Source of the DNA: Aedes albopictus
Taxonomy: Eukaryota; Arthropoda; Insecta; Diptera; Culicidae
Reading direction: 5' to 3'
DNA: 64,000 bases
Assembly (NCBI RefSeq): GCF_035046485.1
Contig: NC_085137.1
Span: 251,013,233-251,077,232 of the forward strand
Part shown: positions 9,498 through 21,914 of the stretch, piece by piece
Position numbering within the stretch: position 1 is the stretch's first letter
How the letters are laid out: the number at the start of each line of letters is the position of its first letter
Notes under the pieces: generated by a model
Seen by the model: the letters and a program-made list of their open reading frames with translations, nothing else
Told to the model about the DNA's origin: nothing
Databases searched by the model: none
Position numbers and translations under genes: made by a program

Positions 9498-12400
9498 TTG
9501 GAGTTAATCAAGAACTTCTTCAGGAAGCAGTTCCACGGTATTTCTTCCAGGAATTACAAGAATTTCCCCGGAAATCCATCCAGCAATTATTCAATAATTA
9601 CTCAGTTTCACATGAGTCTCTTTAGTTATGGGAATTTTCTTATGGATTCCAAGGCCGATTTTTCCGCAAAAATATTGATTACCAGACTGCATTATCTCGA
9701 GAATTTTTATGAGAAATCCTTCAGGATTTCGCTGGGAATCCTTCAAATATTTCCTCGAGAATTATTGCGAGATATCTATCGATTTTTCTCCAGTAGTTCC
9801 AGAAGTTTCACAAGCATTCCTCCAGCATTTATGTGAGACTCCCTCCAAGATATTTCTGGAATTTCTTTTTTTTTTTTTCGTATTTGCTAGTACAGGACTT
9901 TTCTAGAAATTCCTGCAGAAGTTTCTCAGAAATTCAAACAGCATTTTTGTGGAATGTCCAATCCGGGATTTCCCTCATTCGAGTTTCACAGAAATTCATC
10001 CTAGAATTGCCTGGGACTTCAACCAGGTTTTTCCCGACGATGGTTTTAGAAGTTCCCTGGAAACAAGAAACTCATCAAGAGTTTATAGGAAATCCCTTCC
10101 AGAAGGAACCCGTGAATTTTCTTCATTAATTCCCCGGAATTTCCTTGTTCCCGGGGAATCCCTCCTGCAGTTCTTCAGGAACTCCTTCAGCAGTTCCACG
10201 AAAATTCATTCAGATCAGATGATCCCAATGAATTGTCCCAGGAGTTTCCCTGGAATTCCTCCATGGATTCTTCAGGAATACTTCAAGGAGTTCCATGAGA
10301 ATTCCTAAAGAGGATCACCAATAATTCACTCAAAATTTTCATGAACATGTATCCGAGATTTCTCTCGAAATTACTTCACAGTTATTTCTAAAATTCCCAT
10401 CAGTATTTCCCCAAATCCTTAAGCATTTATGCAAAACCCCTCCAGGATACCCCTAGTACATCTAATTTTCCCAAAAAAATCCCTAGGAGTTCCACGAAAA
10501 TTTCTCCCTAAGTTCATCGAGAAATGCTTCAGAAGTCCCTCGAGAATTTCTCCAGGAAATCATCGGGTATTCCTACAGGAATTCCCCGGACATTCCTACA
10601 GAAGTTCCTCGGTTATTTCTTCAGAAGTTTCTCATGTATTTCTTCAGGAGTTCTCCGGATATTCATCCATGAGTTACTCGGGAATTCCTCCAGGAGTTCA
10701 TCGGGGATTTCTCCTGGAGTTCCTCGAGAATTCCTCCACTAGTTCCTCGGGAATTCCTCTACGAGTTCATCAGAAATTACTTCAGAAATTCCTAGAGAAT
10801 TCCTCCAAGAGTTCCCCGGAAATATCTGCAGGAGCTCTTCGGAAATATCTCTAAAAGTTCCTCGAGAATTCCTCTTCAAGTTCCTTGGAAATTTCTTCGA
10901 GAGTTCCTCCAGAATTTCTCAAGAATTTACTCGAGCATTAATCCAGGATTTCCCGGGATTTTTTTTTCTAGGAGTTTATCGGAAATTCCTCCAAGAGTTC
11001 CTCCGAATCACTCCAGGAGTACCTCTAAAATATCTCCAGGAGTTCCTCGGGGATTCCTTCTAAAATTCCTCGGGAGTTCGTCAGGAATTTCTCAAGAATA
11101 TCTTTGAGGATTCATCCAGGAGTTCCCGGAAAATTTTCTGCATGAGTTCCTCGGGAATTCTTCCAGGAGTTCCTCAGGAATTTCTCCAGGAGTTCCTGAG
11201 AAATAATTCTCAAGAATTTCCTCGAGGATTTATCCAGGAGTTCCCGAAAAGTTTTCTCCAGGAGTTCCTCGGAAGTTCCTGCAGGAGTTCCTCGGGAATT
11301 CCTCCAGGAGTTCCTTGAAAATTTGTCCGGGAATTGCTCAGGAATTTCTCAAAAATTTCTTCGAGGATTCATCCAGGAGTTCCTGGAAAATCCTCTCTAG
11401 GAGTTACTCAGAAATTCCTCCAAGAGTTCCTCTGAAACTTCTTCAGGAGTTCCTCGGGAATTCCTTCAGGAGTTCCTCAAGAATTCTCCCGAGAGTACCT
11501 CTGGAACTCCTCCAGGAGTTCTTCGGGGATTCCTCCTGAAGTTTGTCGGGAATTCCTTTGGATGTTCCTCTGAATTCCTCCAGGAGTTCGTCGGAAATTC
11601 CTTCACGAGTTCCTCAGAAATCATACCAGGAGTTCCTAAGGAATAGCACCAAAAGTTCATCGGGGATTTCTCCTGGAGTTCCTCGAGAATACCTCCAGCA
11701 GTTCCTCGAGAATTGTTCCAGGAGTTCCTCGGGAATTTCTCCAGGTGTTCCGCAGAAATATCTTCAGGAGTTCTTCGGGAATATCTTCTGAAATTCCTCG
11801 GGAATTCCTTTAGGAGCTTCCTGAAAATTTCTCCGGGAGTTTCTCAGGAATTTCTCAAAAAATTTCTCGAGAGTTTGTCGAGGATTTCCCGGAAAATTTT
11901 CTCCAGGAGTTCCTCGGGAATTCTTCCAGGAGTTCGAGGGTTCCTCCTGAAGTTCCTTGGAAATTTCTCAAGAATTTCCTCGAGGATTAATCCAGGAGCT
12001 CCCGGGAATTTTTCTCAAGGAATTTCATGGAAATTCCTCCAAAAGTTTCTCTGAAATTCCTCCAGAAGTTCCTCGGAGTTCCTCCAGGAGTTCCTCGGGG
12101 ATTCCTTCTAAAATTCCTCGGAAGTTCGTCAGGAATTTCTCAAGAATATCTCTGAGGATTCATCCAGGAGTTCCCGGAAAATTTTCTGCAGGAGTTCCTC
12201 GGGAATTCTTCCAGGATTTCCGCGGGAATTCCTCCTGAAGTTCTTTGGCAAATCCTGCTGGTGTTTCTACAAATTGCTTCAGGACTTCCTTGGAAATTTC
12301 TCCGGGAGTTCATAAGGAATTTCTCAAGAATTTCCTCGAGGTTAATCCAGGAGTTCCCGGAAATTTTTCTCCAGGAGTACCTCGGAAGTTCCTGCAGGAG

Positions 12401-13960
12401 TTCTTCGGGAATTCTTCCAGGAGTTCCTCAGGAATTTCTCCAGGAGTTCCTCAGAAATAATTCTCAAGAATTTCCTCGAGGATTTATCCAGGAGTTCCCG
12501 AAAAGTTTTCTCCAGGAGTTCCTCGGAAGTTCCTGCAGGAGTTCCTCGGGAATTCCTCCAGGAGTTCCTTGAAAATTTGTCCGGGAATTGCTCAGGAACT
12601 TCTCAAAAATTTCTTCGAGGATTCATCCAGGAGTTCCTGGAAAATCCTCTCCAGGAGTTACTCAGAAATTCCTCCAAGAGTTCCTCTGAAACTTCTTCAG
12701 GAGTTCCTCGGGAATTCCTTCAGGAGTTCCTCAAGAATTCTCCCGAGAGTACCTCTGGAACTCCTCCAGGAGTTCTTCGGGGATTCCTCCTGAAGTTTGT
12801 CGGGAATTCCTTTGGATGTTCCTCTGAATTCCTCCAGGAGTTCGTCGGAAATTCCTTCACGAGTTCCTCAGAAATCATACCAGGAGTTCCTAAGGAATAG
12901 CACCAAAAGTTCATCGGGGATTTCTCCTGGAGTTCCTCGAGAATACCTCCAGCAGTTCCTCGGGAATTGTTCCAGGAGTTCCTCGGGAATTTCTCCAGGT
13001 GTTCCGCAGAAATATCTTCAGGAGTTCTTCGGGAATATCTTCTGAAATTCCTCGGGAATTCCTTTAGGAGCTTCCTGAAAATTTCTCCGGGAGTTTCTCA
13101 GGAATTTCTCAAAAAATTTCTCGAGAGTTTGTCGAGGATTTCCCGGAAAATTTTCTCCAGGAGTTCCTCGGGAATTCTTCCAGGAGTTCGAGGGTTCCTC
13201 CTGAAGTACCTTGGAAATTTCTCAAGAATTTCCTCGAGGATTAATCCAGGAGCTCCCGGGAATGTTTCTCGAGGAATTTCTTGGAAATTCCTCCAAAAGT
13301 TCCTCGGAGTTCATCCAGGAGTTCATTGGAAATTCTTCCAGGAGTTCCTCGTGAATTCTTCCAGGAGTTTTTCGAGAATTCCACCAGCAGCTACTCGGGA
13401 ATTTCTTATGCAGTTCCTTTGAATTTCTCCGGGAATTCCTCCATGAGTTTCTTAGAAATTCCTTCAGCAGTACCGAATTGCTCCAGGAGTTCCTCGGAAA
13501 ATCCTCCCCGGAAATATTTCCTGGAGTTCCTCGGATATTCCTCTCAAGTTTCACAGAAATTCTTTCGGAACTTCCTCGGGAATATCTTCAAAAATTCATA
13601 GAGAATTCCTCCAGGAGTTCCCTGGAAATATCTGCAGGAGCTCTTCGGGAATATCTCCAGAACATGCTCCAGAAGTTCCTCGGGAATTCCTCCTGGAGTT
13701 CCTCTGAAATTATTCCATGAGTTCCTCTAGAATTCCTCCAAAAGATTCTCATGAATTCTACCAGGAGTTCCTCGGAATTCATTCAGGAGTTCCTTCCTGA
13801 GTTCCTCGAGGATTATTCCAGGAGCTCCCTGGAACTTTTCTCTATGAATTTCTCGAAAATCCTAAAAATGTTTCTTTGAAATTCCTCCAGAAGTTGCTTG
13901 GGAGTTCCTCCAGGAATTCATTGGGAATTCTTCCTAGACTTCCTGAATTCCTCCGAGTTC
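9498..13960. repeat. 23-bp-unit degenerate satellite, about 4.5 kb
   Basis: Tandem units around GGAGTTCCTCGGGAATTCC plus TCCA (23 bp), degenerate at both flanks and well kept in the middle. Because 23 is not a multiple of 3, three units make 69 bp, or 23 codons. Pseudo-proteins of the SSSGISPGVPREFLQEFLGN type therefore appear in all frames on both strands. A higher-order duplication is visible: about 11170-12050 recurs at about 12425-13305, offset 1254 bp, nearly identical. The unit is itself partly palindromic (GGAATTCC core). Confidence 0.93.
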
Positions 13961-14290
13961 TTGAGTAGGCTATAAACATAATTATTCAGAGAGTAGGTTG
14001 AGAACCAGGAGAAAGTAAATAAACGTCATTGTTATAATTGTTTACAACCGAACAACACGGTTTGCTACTATTCTACATTGGCGACGAGAATAAAGTTCAG
14101 TTTTCCGCGTTTGATGTGTTTATTTGCCCTGGAGAGGCATAGCAGATTCAGAAATTTGTAAATACGTAGTGGTGTGGTATGCGCGGTATTTCGAAGAAGG
14201 AAGAAGATTTCGTGACTTGACGTTGACATAGTTTGAATGAAAACGAGTGTTTTGGCCAAAACAAATAAAAAGGAAGGAGGTAAGGAAATA
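13961..14290 (+). mobile_element. Possible Ty3/gypsy 5' end: LTR tail plus primer-binding site
   Basis: The sequence TTCTACATTGGCGACGAGAA at about 14071-14090 looks like an LTR 3' end (CTACA) followed at once by a primer-binding site of the TGGCGACGAG type used by insect gypsy-group elements. A short leader and an ATG (about 14236) follow. The rest of the element is missing, and the satellite resumes at 14815, so this would be a remnant inserted in or bordering the satellite. Confidence 0.45.
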
Positions 14291-14814
14291 TAATCCTTAG
14301 TTAACCTTGAACATGTGTAGATTTAAAAAAAAATTGGATATCCGGATTTGATACGGAAGAAGCTAGAAATGTGCCAGAAACTTCGGTTTGATTGAGGAGC
14401 TGCACAACAGTAAAATAGTGATGGTTCTGTTGAAAATCATATCATGGAAAAAATGTAGGGTTACTGAACCAACTTTGTAAATCTGGTACATATTATAGAA
14501 TGTGATAAGCTGCGTGGAATCGAAGTGCAGGTGCCATTCAGGAGTGGTTGAAAATTTTATGCTTTTTTCTTAATTGTTACGAGGTTGCTATGCAATCAGA
14601 TGATGTACACAGTTGCTTTGTTTGAAAAATCGAATATTTACAACAAGTTTGCTGAGAGTGAAGAATTTAATTGGTCTTCATGCAAATCAAGTATGAAATG
14701 AGCATGTATTGCATATATGTTATCGTATCACTGTCCGTTGCTTAATCAACGGAACTATTTCAGAGAGGATCATTCTGCCAAACGATCTATGTAAAATTTA
14801 ACGAAGTGATCTCA
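14291..14814. other. No gene recognised
   Basis: AT-rich DNA between the putative gypsy remnant and the second satellite block. Nothing recognised. Confidence 0.45.
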
Positions 14815-15310
14815 GATTTCTTATTTCATGAGTTTCTCAGAAATTCCTTCAGCAGTACCGAATTGCTCCAGGAGTTCCTTAGATTTGATAGATTCCTTGA
14901 TTCCTCCCCGGAAATATCACCTGGAGTTCCTCGGATATTCCTTCCGAGTTTCTCAGAAATTCTTTCAGAACTTCCTCAGGAATATCTTCAGAAATTCGTA
15001 GAGAACTCCTCCAGGAGTTCCCCGGAAATATCTGCAGGAGTTGAGGGAATATCTCCAGAACATGCTCCAGAAGTTCCTCGGGAATCCCTCCTGGAGTTCC
15101 TGTGGAATTGTTCCAGGAGTTCCTCTGGAATTCCTCCAGGAGTTCCTCGGGAATTCCTCCAGGAGTTCCTCGGGAATTCCTTCCTGAGTTCCAGGAGTTC
15201 CTCAGACATTTCTGCAGCAGTTCCTAAGGAATATCGTCAGAAGTTCATCGAAAATTGCTTCAGGAGTTCCATGGAAATTCTTCCAGGAGTTCCTCGTGAA
15301 TTCTACCTAA
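14815..15310. repeat. Second block of the 23-bp satellite
   Basis: Same unit as 9498-13960. The segment around 14826-15060 closely matches the tail of the first block (about 13446-13680), including a shared CAGCAGTACCGAATTGCTCC stretch, so the two blocks derive from one array that was interrupted or segmentally duplicated. Confidence 0.9.
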
Positions 15311-15548
15311 TTCTAAGATTGAACTAACATGAAGTGCAAAAACATTACAAATTGTCGTATGTCATTAAATAAATGATATTTTTCTCCGAAACCTGCCTTA
15401 GACGAGCTAAATCTGGTACACTGATGGCACCCTAAATATTCTCTCTATCATACTAATGTTCTCTGATCCTCAATACTTTTGGAATATCCTTCAGTAATAA
15501 ATCTATATGATTTTCGATTGAATAACTGTTAATATTTTTATCTCATAG

Positions 15549-15979
15549 GAAATATTCTGGAAGCGGATTCAGGAGGAGGTTGGTGATGTTCCTGTGTACC
15601 TTCAAAATATCATAAATTTTCATCAACTGGCAGCAACCAAAGCCCTAGGAAATTTAACTCGAGAGGATATACACACCATTGAAGACGAAATGCGGAAAGC
15701 TGTCTCGCGAATCGAGAGTTCGGCGGCTCATAGCGGAAAAGCTTTGCAGGATTTTTATGGAAGCTACAGTGAGATGCCGTCGGAGTTCCGCTTCAGCATC
15801 GGCGATGTACGGATTCTTCAAACTATTGTTGCGACCGTCCAGCAAAACGGGATACATAATCTGTTGAGCCTGAGTCCGGTATCCGGACAACTGGCTTCGG
15901 CTCCAGCTACCGTGATCCCCTCAGTTGAACAAGAATGTAATGCGCTGAAAACACGCATCAAATTCCAGTTTGGTGAAAG
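15549..15979 (+). pseudogene. Transposase-like gene, N-terminal exon
   Basis: Acceptor CTCATAG ends at 15548; donor GTATGA starts at 15980. In between lies one open frame of about 143 codons starting EIFWKRIQEEVGDV, with NLTREDIHTIEDEMR and FRFSIGDVRIL. From memory this resembles the N-terminal helical region of a repeated animal transposase-like family whose later part has ED-TKI and DGD-R motifs; I cannot name the superfamily. A second, decayed copy of exactly this exon lies inverted at 45845-46205, so the gene is multicopy. The upstream exon must end in phase 0 and was not found. Confidence 0.6.
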
Positions 15980-16281
15980 GTATGAAACTCAGAAATTAGT
16001 ATGGGGATTCCGATGCAATAGTGGTTTCTGAGGATTTATCTTTTAAAGTGGCAAGTTCAATGCTTGTATACTGCCTTTGATCGCATAACTGTTCCATATG
16101 AATAGAAAACCCAGCAAATATGGGACTGATATGCTATCATGGGCAGTATATTCTATGACCGATCCAGTGTTCCCCAGTATTAATATCACCGAAAATGTAT
16201 TATACGATATTCTAGGTATTTATCTAGACCTAGACCTGCAGGTCCTTAAGGTACAATAATTCGTTCTAATTTATTTTACAG

Positions 16282-16877
16282 ATCCACTGATGATCCAGAA
16301 ATTCGTAACCAAATTCTCCAGTCATTGGATAACGTGCAGCCTAAAATGGAAATAACGACCGGTGGAAAAATAATGGCAAAGGTTACGTGTCCAACATGCA
16401 GCAAAATTATTAAAATCGTACGGGATCCACCCCTTTCATGGCCACTGTATAATTTTATGCGACACCTAAACCGCCACTTACCAAACTTTTCCGGAGTTTC
16501 TTCTAAGAAGAAGAGATCAAATGATGTTCAAGAGATCACCTGCGATAATTCCAATGTTATTGGACAAGATTCGCCAAACACTCCGTGTATTCTCCGGCAA
16601 TCACCGGTATTGGCCATCTCAGATCCGTTGCACAACGACGACACGTCCAGCCGAACCGATCTCAACATCACCTCAGGCTATCTAAGTGAGACCAGCATCC
16701 AACAATCAACGATCGAATACGGAGAAGAAAATAACGAGAAGAAATCAGCTGTCGTTACTCTGTGTATCGAACCGGTCGAGTTCACTGCAGCTCTACACGA
16801 CGAAATCGAAGATGGTCTTTCTGATGTAGAAGTAACGAGTGCCGAAAATATGGCAAATGTGCCAGATAAGTGTTATG
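16282..16877 (+). pseudogene. Transposase-like gene, C2H2-finger exon
   Basis: A 302-bp intron joins this exon in frame to the previous one (FGER then STDDPEIRNQ). It carries one zinc-finger-like motif: CPTCSKI, then FMRHLNRHL 22-28 residues later (C-x2-C ... H-x3-H). An acidic, Ser/Thr-rich linker follows. The donor GTGAAT at 16878 is supported by the next acceptor, which continues the frame. The finger may be the DNA-binding part of the protein. No stop interrupts this exon. Confidence 0.6.
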
Positions 16878-16947
16878 GTGAATAAAAAGTAACCCATTTA
16901 CCAACACCGACATTGGACAACCAATAAACCTTTTTTTTAAATTTCAG

Positions 16948-17210
16948 AGAACGACCCATCTTTCCATCGTTCGGTTGCTACAGATAATCACTTTGAGTGT
17001 AGAATTAGCAACTAGTTAAAATACACATAAATAAAAAAAAAAAATGATAATCACTTAAACACGAATAGTAGTGACACAGCCTTTCTGAACATCTGGAGTA
17101 ACTTGCATGAAAAAACCAAACAAACTGATTTGCAAACTAGAAGATATAGCGCAGTAGAAAAAGATATCTGTGATTTTGAGTATCTAAGCACCGGTAATGC
17201 CCATTATTAG
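16948..17210 (+). pseudogene. Transposase-like gene, long exon part 1 (with 52-bp insertion)
   Basis: The acceptor at 16946-16947 closes a 70-bp intron and restores the frame (KCYENDPSFHR). The reading frame is broken by a 52-bp insertion (16994-17045) that brings in a TAG. Skipping it and one copy of its 11-bp target duplication (63 bp, 21 codons) lets the frame continue to LSTGNAHY. A further TAG at 17208-17210 sits immediately before the TA where the nested element inserted. The exon resumes in the same frame at 25315. Confidence 0.6.
16994..17045 (+). mobile_element. 52-bp truncated LINE tail with 11-bp TSD
   Basis: A short AT-rich sequence ends in a run of about 11 A plus T, flanked by direct repeats GATAATCACTT (16983-16993 and 17046-17056). 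This is a severely 5'-truncated retroelement insertion into the coding exon. Confidence 0.8.
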
Positions 17211-19889
17211 TACCGTGATTTCGGGTGAAATTGATCAGTGGGGTGAAATTGATCGGCGAGAGGGCCATTTTTATTTGTTAAAATAACACTTTAAACTTGG
17301 AACAATTTGTAAAACATATCCATCAAGGGTTATTGAATGATGAGTTTACATGTTTTACAACCAATTAGCCGCATATGTATGTATAAAATTCAATATTTTC
17401 CGAAACTTCCTGTCAGGCGAACTTCAAAGACACTTTCAAACTTTTGTTACCGTAGCTGTATGGCAAATGTACCGTCGATGGGGGTGACAATGGGTCTGGG
17501 GGGTGAGATTGGGTCAAAACGGAGAAACATAAAATTTGAAATAGCTCATCAACTATCGCTAATTTATAAAGAAAGCTTTATATTATTTCAAAGAGGAGAT
17601 GTTTTTACACGTCATGATTTAGAATAACATTTTTAGCAATAATCGTTTTTTGTTAAATTTGTGGCTAAATATACATGATGAAACTACTAGTAAATCACTC
17701 TGAAAAAATTTCTCCTCCGTAATGTTTCACACAAGTACCTAACCATAAATTTTCTTATAAGTGGTTAGCTGTAGGTATTGCTTAGTTGATGCAACGAAAA
17801 AAGTGGGCTGTCATTGCTCTTTTTATTTAAAAATTCAATATTTACGACCCTATGTCAAAATATTAAGAATGGGGGTGAGATTGGGTCAAGCAAGTTATTG
17901 AGTGCACATACCCTAACTAAAAATTCAACTTGTTATACAGTCCCCGTTTGACGTTAGAGTGGTGCCATGTTTACCGTATCTTCATAAAAGCACTTTTTTT
18001 TTCGAAAATTTGTCGAAGAAGTGTCAAGCGAGTGTGTTCCTAAGATTAGTGCCTAAATTATTTATAACAATAAACCCATGCGTTTGGACGGCTCCTCTAT
18101 TCATTAGCTAATCTTTAGTGTACTGCAATATCGTTAGCTCAAAAAATAGACTTAATAGCGTTCTTTTTCTCCACTTATTTTTTAAATTTTAAGGAAATAT
18201 CGTGAAACTACCAGACGGTAGTGGGATCCAGGAAATAGTGGGGCTATAAAACCGGTGACATAGCACAATGTCGGAAAGTTTTTTTGTTTTGGTTTTTATT
18301 TCTGTGTATTTTAACTATTGCTACATTTCAATGTCGGAAAGCAAACGAGATGCGACATACGTGATTGCTTATTGAGTATTTAACTTGAACTTTATGAATT
18401 AAGAGTGGCATATAAGGATCATTCATAAAATACATAAAAATACTAAAGAAAGAAAAATAAGTCTATCGTTGTACTAGGACTCATACAAAATTTATAAAAA
18501 AAAAATCCTTTAAATATTATTGCGGGAGAGGGTCTAATAATGTGAAATGCTGTGTAACAAAACATTTGAACGACCCTCTCTCTTGAGATATAGTGACAAT
18601 ACAGGGACCAATGATCATGTACATAAGAGTTTATAACGGAGAGTTTGGATAAACATTTCTTATGCAGTATACTATAAATATCATGTTTTTTCGATCAATT
18701 TTTCAATGCGCCCTTCCTTCCTCTCATGGAAGTTGAAACTTTAAATAAGGATGATTATGGTATCTAAAAATAGTGATACAACATACAAATTGAAGAATAC
18801 AAACGTTATTTTATCAAATTTCAACCATTTCTTCGGTTGTATTAGCCCTTTTAGGTGGATTAATCATCTTTTAAAATTATCTAAGTTTTTATTCGTCATG
18901 GTTACATTGTATTTTAAGTAGGTTTACTAGATCTGATCAATAAAATAAACTTATATTCTCGGATAGGCGATTTCGAATACTTTGACCCATTCTCACCCCC
19001 TCTAAGGGGTGAGATTGGGTCAATTTTCAATCATTTGTAGTTTAGTGAGCAATTCATATAATGTGATTCTTTCTTGCTAAACTATCATTACCACATAGAA
19101 GAGTATACATACCAAATAAAAAGTTATTCCGACTTCAACTGCATTTGTTATTTAACAAACAATCTTTTTTTTTTTTTTTTTTCCTTCTAAACCATAGGGG
19201 GATAAATCTGCTCATTAGACACCCTAACAGGAAGGTTAGGGTAGTGTGGGGATGAGGCCGTCTTCTACAATGCCGGTAGAAGCCAGGACTACTCTCTCCT
19301 CGACCCACTAAAACACATTCCTATGGTCGCCAAACCCTACGTCTCTCCGGAACCACCAAGAAGGTATTGCTTCAGAGTGGGGCTAGTGCATATCGCACCC
19401 TCAAGGTTAGCTGCCGTAGCCTAGCAGCAACGAACATCGATGACTCGCACTGGAGAGTCCATCACGATAGCATGCTGGCGCTTAGCCAGTTTCCCGAGTG
19501 GTCCTCGCCACTCCCTTTGTCCTCGGAAGGCGGGCAGGGTCAACCCCGCCCGCGCCCTACTGCTGAGCGGACATCAAGAACTGATGCCCACGTGCAACCC
19601 GATCTGACCTGCCCGCAAAGGAAGGGTATCACTACCCTTCAGGCCCTATCAGATGCACCCATAGGTTGCAGACAGCAGGATCTCACCTACCCCGACCCTT
19701 GCCGAGGACCCCTTTCCAACCGCGGGCTCAGATCCAACCCAGTAGACCGACGCCACGACAGCACCGCTACCGGGACTTCCTCTCCGCGGCCACTTAATCG
19801 CTGTAAGGGTCGATCTCGACCGCAGGGCACCGGTATGACCTACGAAGCCGACTTCGAACCCCTGGACCACCTCTTGTACTGCATCTGGA

Positions 19890-21128
19890 CTAGCCATTCT
19901 CCGAGTCCACGCGCCACCTCCTCTGTAGCTCCCAGACGATATGGGTGATTGCCGTTGAAACGGCATTCCAGCTAATCTCATCCCTACACATTCTCTGGAC
20001 CAAGTTGTCCGGAGTTGTGTCCTCCCCGCATGTGGCAAGCATGCGGTCACGCATTGTGCGAAAACGCGGGCACACGAACAACACGTGTTCCGCCGTTTCC
20101 TCTAAACCATTGCACACTGGGCATTCGGGAGAATCCGCATGCCCGAAACGGTGTAGATATTGTCGGAAGCAACCATGACCTGTAAGGACCTGTGTCAGGT
20201 GGAATGATACTTCCCCATGGCGCCTATTAATCCAACTATCTACCCTCGGTATCAACCTATGGGTCCACCTTCCTTTGGTGGAACTGTCCCACGCGCGCTG
20301 CCATTTGACCATAGAGGCCATCCTGACAGTTTTGCGTATGCCTCTTGTGCCGCGCATTTCGAAGCACTCCATGTCCTCACTGATAAGAATGCTGATAGGC
20401 ACCATACCAGTAATGACACAGAGAGCGTCGTGTGACACGGTACGGTACGCGCTTGCAACCCTCAGACACATAAGCCTGTAAGTACTTTCCAGCTTCCGTC
20501 GGTAGCATTCAGTACTTAGCGCGGTACCCCACGCCGGGCCGCCATACCTAAGTATGGACGTAGCAACACTAGCCAGAAGCTTGCGCTTACTGGCGTACAC
20601 CGCTGAGCTATTGGACATCATCCGGGACAGTGCCGCAATAGCTGTGGAGGCTCTTTTACAGGCATAATCGACGTGGCTACCGAAGGTAAGCTTATCGTCG
20701 ATCATCACGCCCAAGTGCTTGACAGAGCGCTTCGACAGGATAGTGCATTCTCCTACACTGATCTCCGTCTGCTGCGCCGACTGCATGTTGTTAACAACCG
20801 TCACCTCTGTCTTGTGGTGAGCCAGCTCCAGTTTTCTGGACCGCATCCACGCCTCCACAACCTTGATCGAGTGGTCGGTAGTCAACTTCACCTCCTCGAT
20901 CGTTTCACCGTAGACTTCGAGCGTAATATCGTCGGCAAATCCGACAATCACCACTCCCACTGGGTACTCTAACCTCAACACCTCGTCGTACATGACATTC
21001 CATAACACCGGACCCAGGATGGAACCTTGCGGGACTCCTGAGGTTATGTGAAAGCACTTCCGACCCACCTCCGTGTCGTATACTAGAACGCGATTCTGGA
21101 AGTAGCTTCCGAGAATCTTGTACAAGTA
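19890..21128 (-). pseudogene. R1-clade ORF2, C-terminal half: RT palm/thumb and zinc finger
   Basis: Continues the reverse transcriptase after the MITE: YKILGSYFQNRVLVYDT, TSGVPQGSILGPVLWN and the catalytic VGFADDITLEVYG. Next come the VKHLGVMIDDKLTFGSHV region and a C-terminal H/C-rich motif (CPVCNGLEETAEHVLFVC) typical of R1-group ORF2. It ends RWRVDSENG at a stop at 19890-19892. No frameshift or nonsense change was seen in this half. Confidence 0.9.
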
Positions 21129-21912
21129 CCGTAAACCGGGGTCAAATTGATCAGCGGGGCGAAATTGATCACTCGGGTACTACATTGTAATTCCATACAA
21201 GGAACTCTTAAGCGTTGTAATGATCTTAAACTTTTTACGTCATCTGATTCGTAGATGTCTAGAGATGAGTGTAGACTTTCAATTTTTTAGAAAATGTTAG
21301 TTTTGCCTTATTTTTTTCGAGGAATTTTCAATGTATTTCTCATTTAGCCGAAATCATTTCTACTAAACAATCAATTGCTAATAGGACTTCCCGTGCATTC
21401 TCTGTTTTAACATTTTTGTGGAGCCTTGGTAGGGATGTAATGCAGCTAATCAGAAAATGAAATAGTTATAAAAAGTTCATTTTATGAAGAAATAGTCATT
21501 TTTTGTGATAGAAATCACTTATTTTAAATGAAATTGCCTACCTTTAGGCGTTTAGGGGGGAAATTTCAAAATTTAATTTTGCATTTAAAGTAATAAATTC
21601 ACTAGTTGTAAGATTTTAAACGTGTTATTCGCTTTTAGAAGAGCAAAAATAAGTGGTGAAGGAAATTTTCCTTTCCAACCGATGCTAAATTGTATACTGA
21701 TCAATTTCGCCCCAAAGTGGCATTTCCAATATGTTGATATATGAAGTTATTTAACTTAAACTTTAAATTTGTTGAACAAAATTCTGTCACATGGTTCCAT
21801 GGAGATCCACTGGGTACTGGTTTTACAGAAATTCTTTTGGCAATATTTGGAATTCCACTAATGTTATCAGCAAAAGTTGTTTTAAAGTGATCAATTTGAC
21901 CCCGGATTACGG
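21129..21912. mobile_element. 784-bp TA-flanked MITE inside R1 ORF2 (level 4)
   Basis: TIRs CCGTAAACCGGGGTC and its near complement GACCCCGGATTACGG, with TA at 21127-21128 and 21913-21914. Subterminal repeats GGGGCGAAATTGATC occur at about 21157 and, inverted, at about 21700. The centre has GCCTACCTTTAGGCG (21536-21550). There is no coding sequence. Removing it with one TA joins the two halves of ORF2 without any other change. Confidence 0.92.
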
Positions 21913-21914
21913 TA

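Noticed and set aside
9709..13720. Many open frames encoding SSSGISPGVPREFLQEFLGN-like repeat proteins
   Set aside because: They occur in all frames and both strands because the 23-bp satellite unit lacks stops; no start context, splice sites or conserved length.
1443..15549. Direct splice from the THAP exon (2187) to the transposase-like exon (15549)
   Set aside because: The donor leaves two nucleotides while the acceptor exon needs phase 0; the join would put the next exon out of frame.
19367..19948. Plus-strand 193-residue open frame
   Set aside because: It lies in the 3' UTR and end of ORF2 of the minus-strand R1 element; GC-rich shadow frame.
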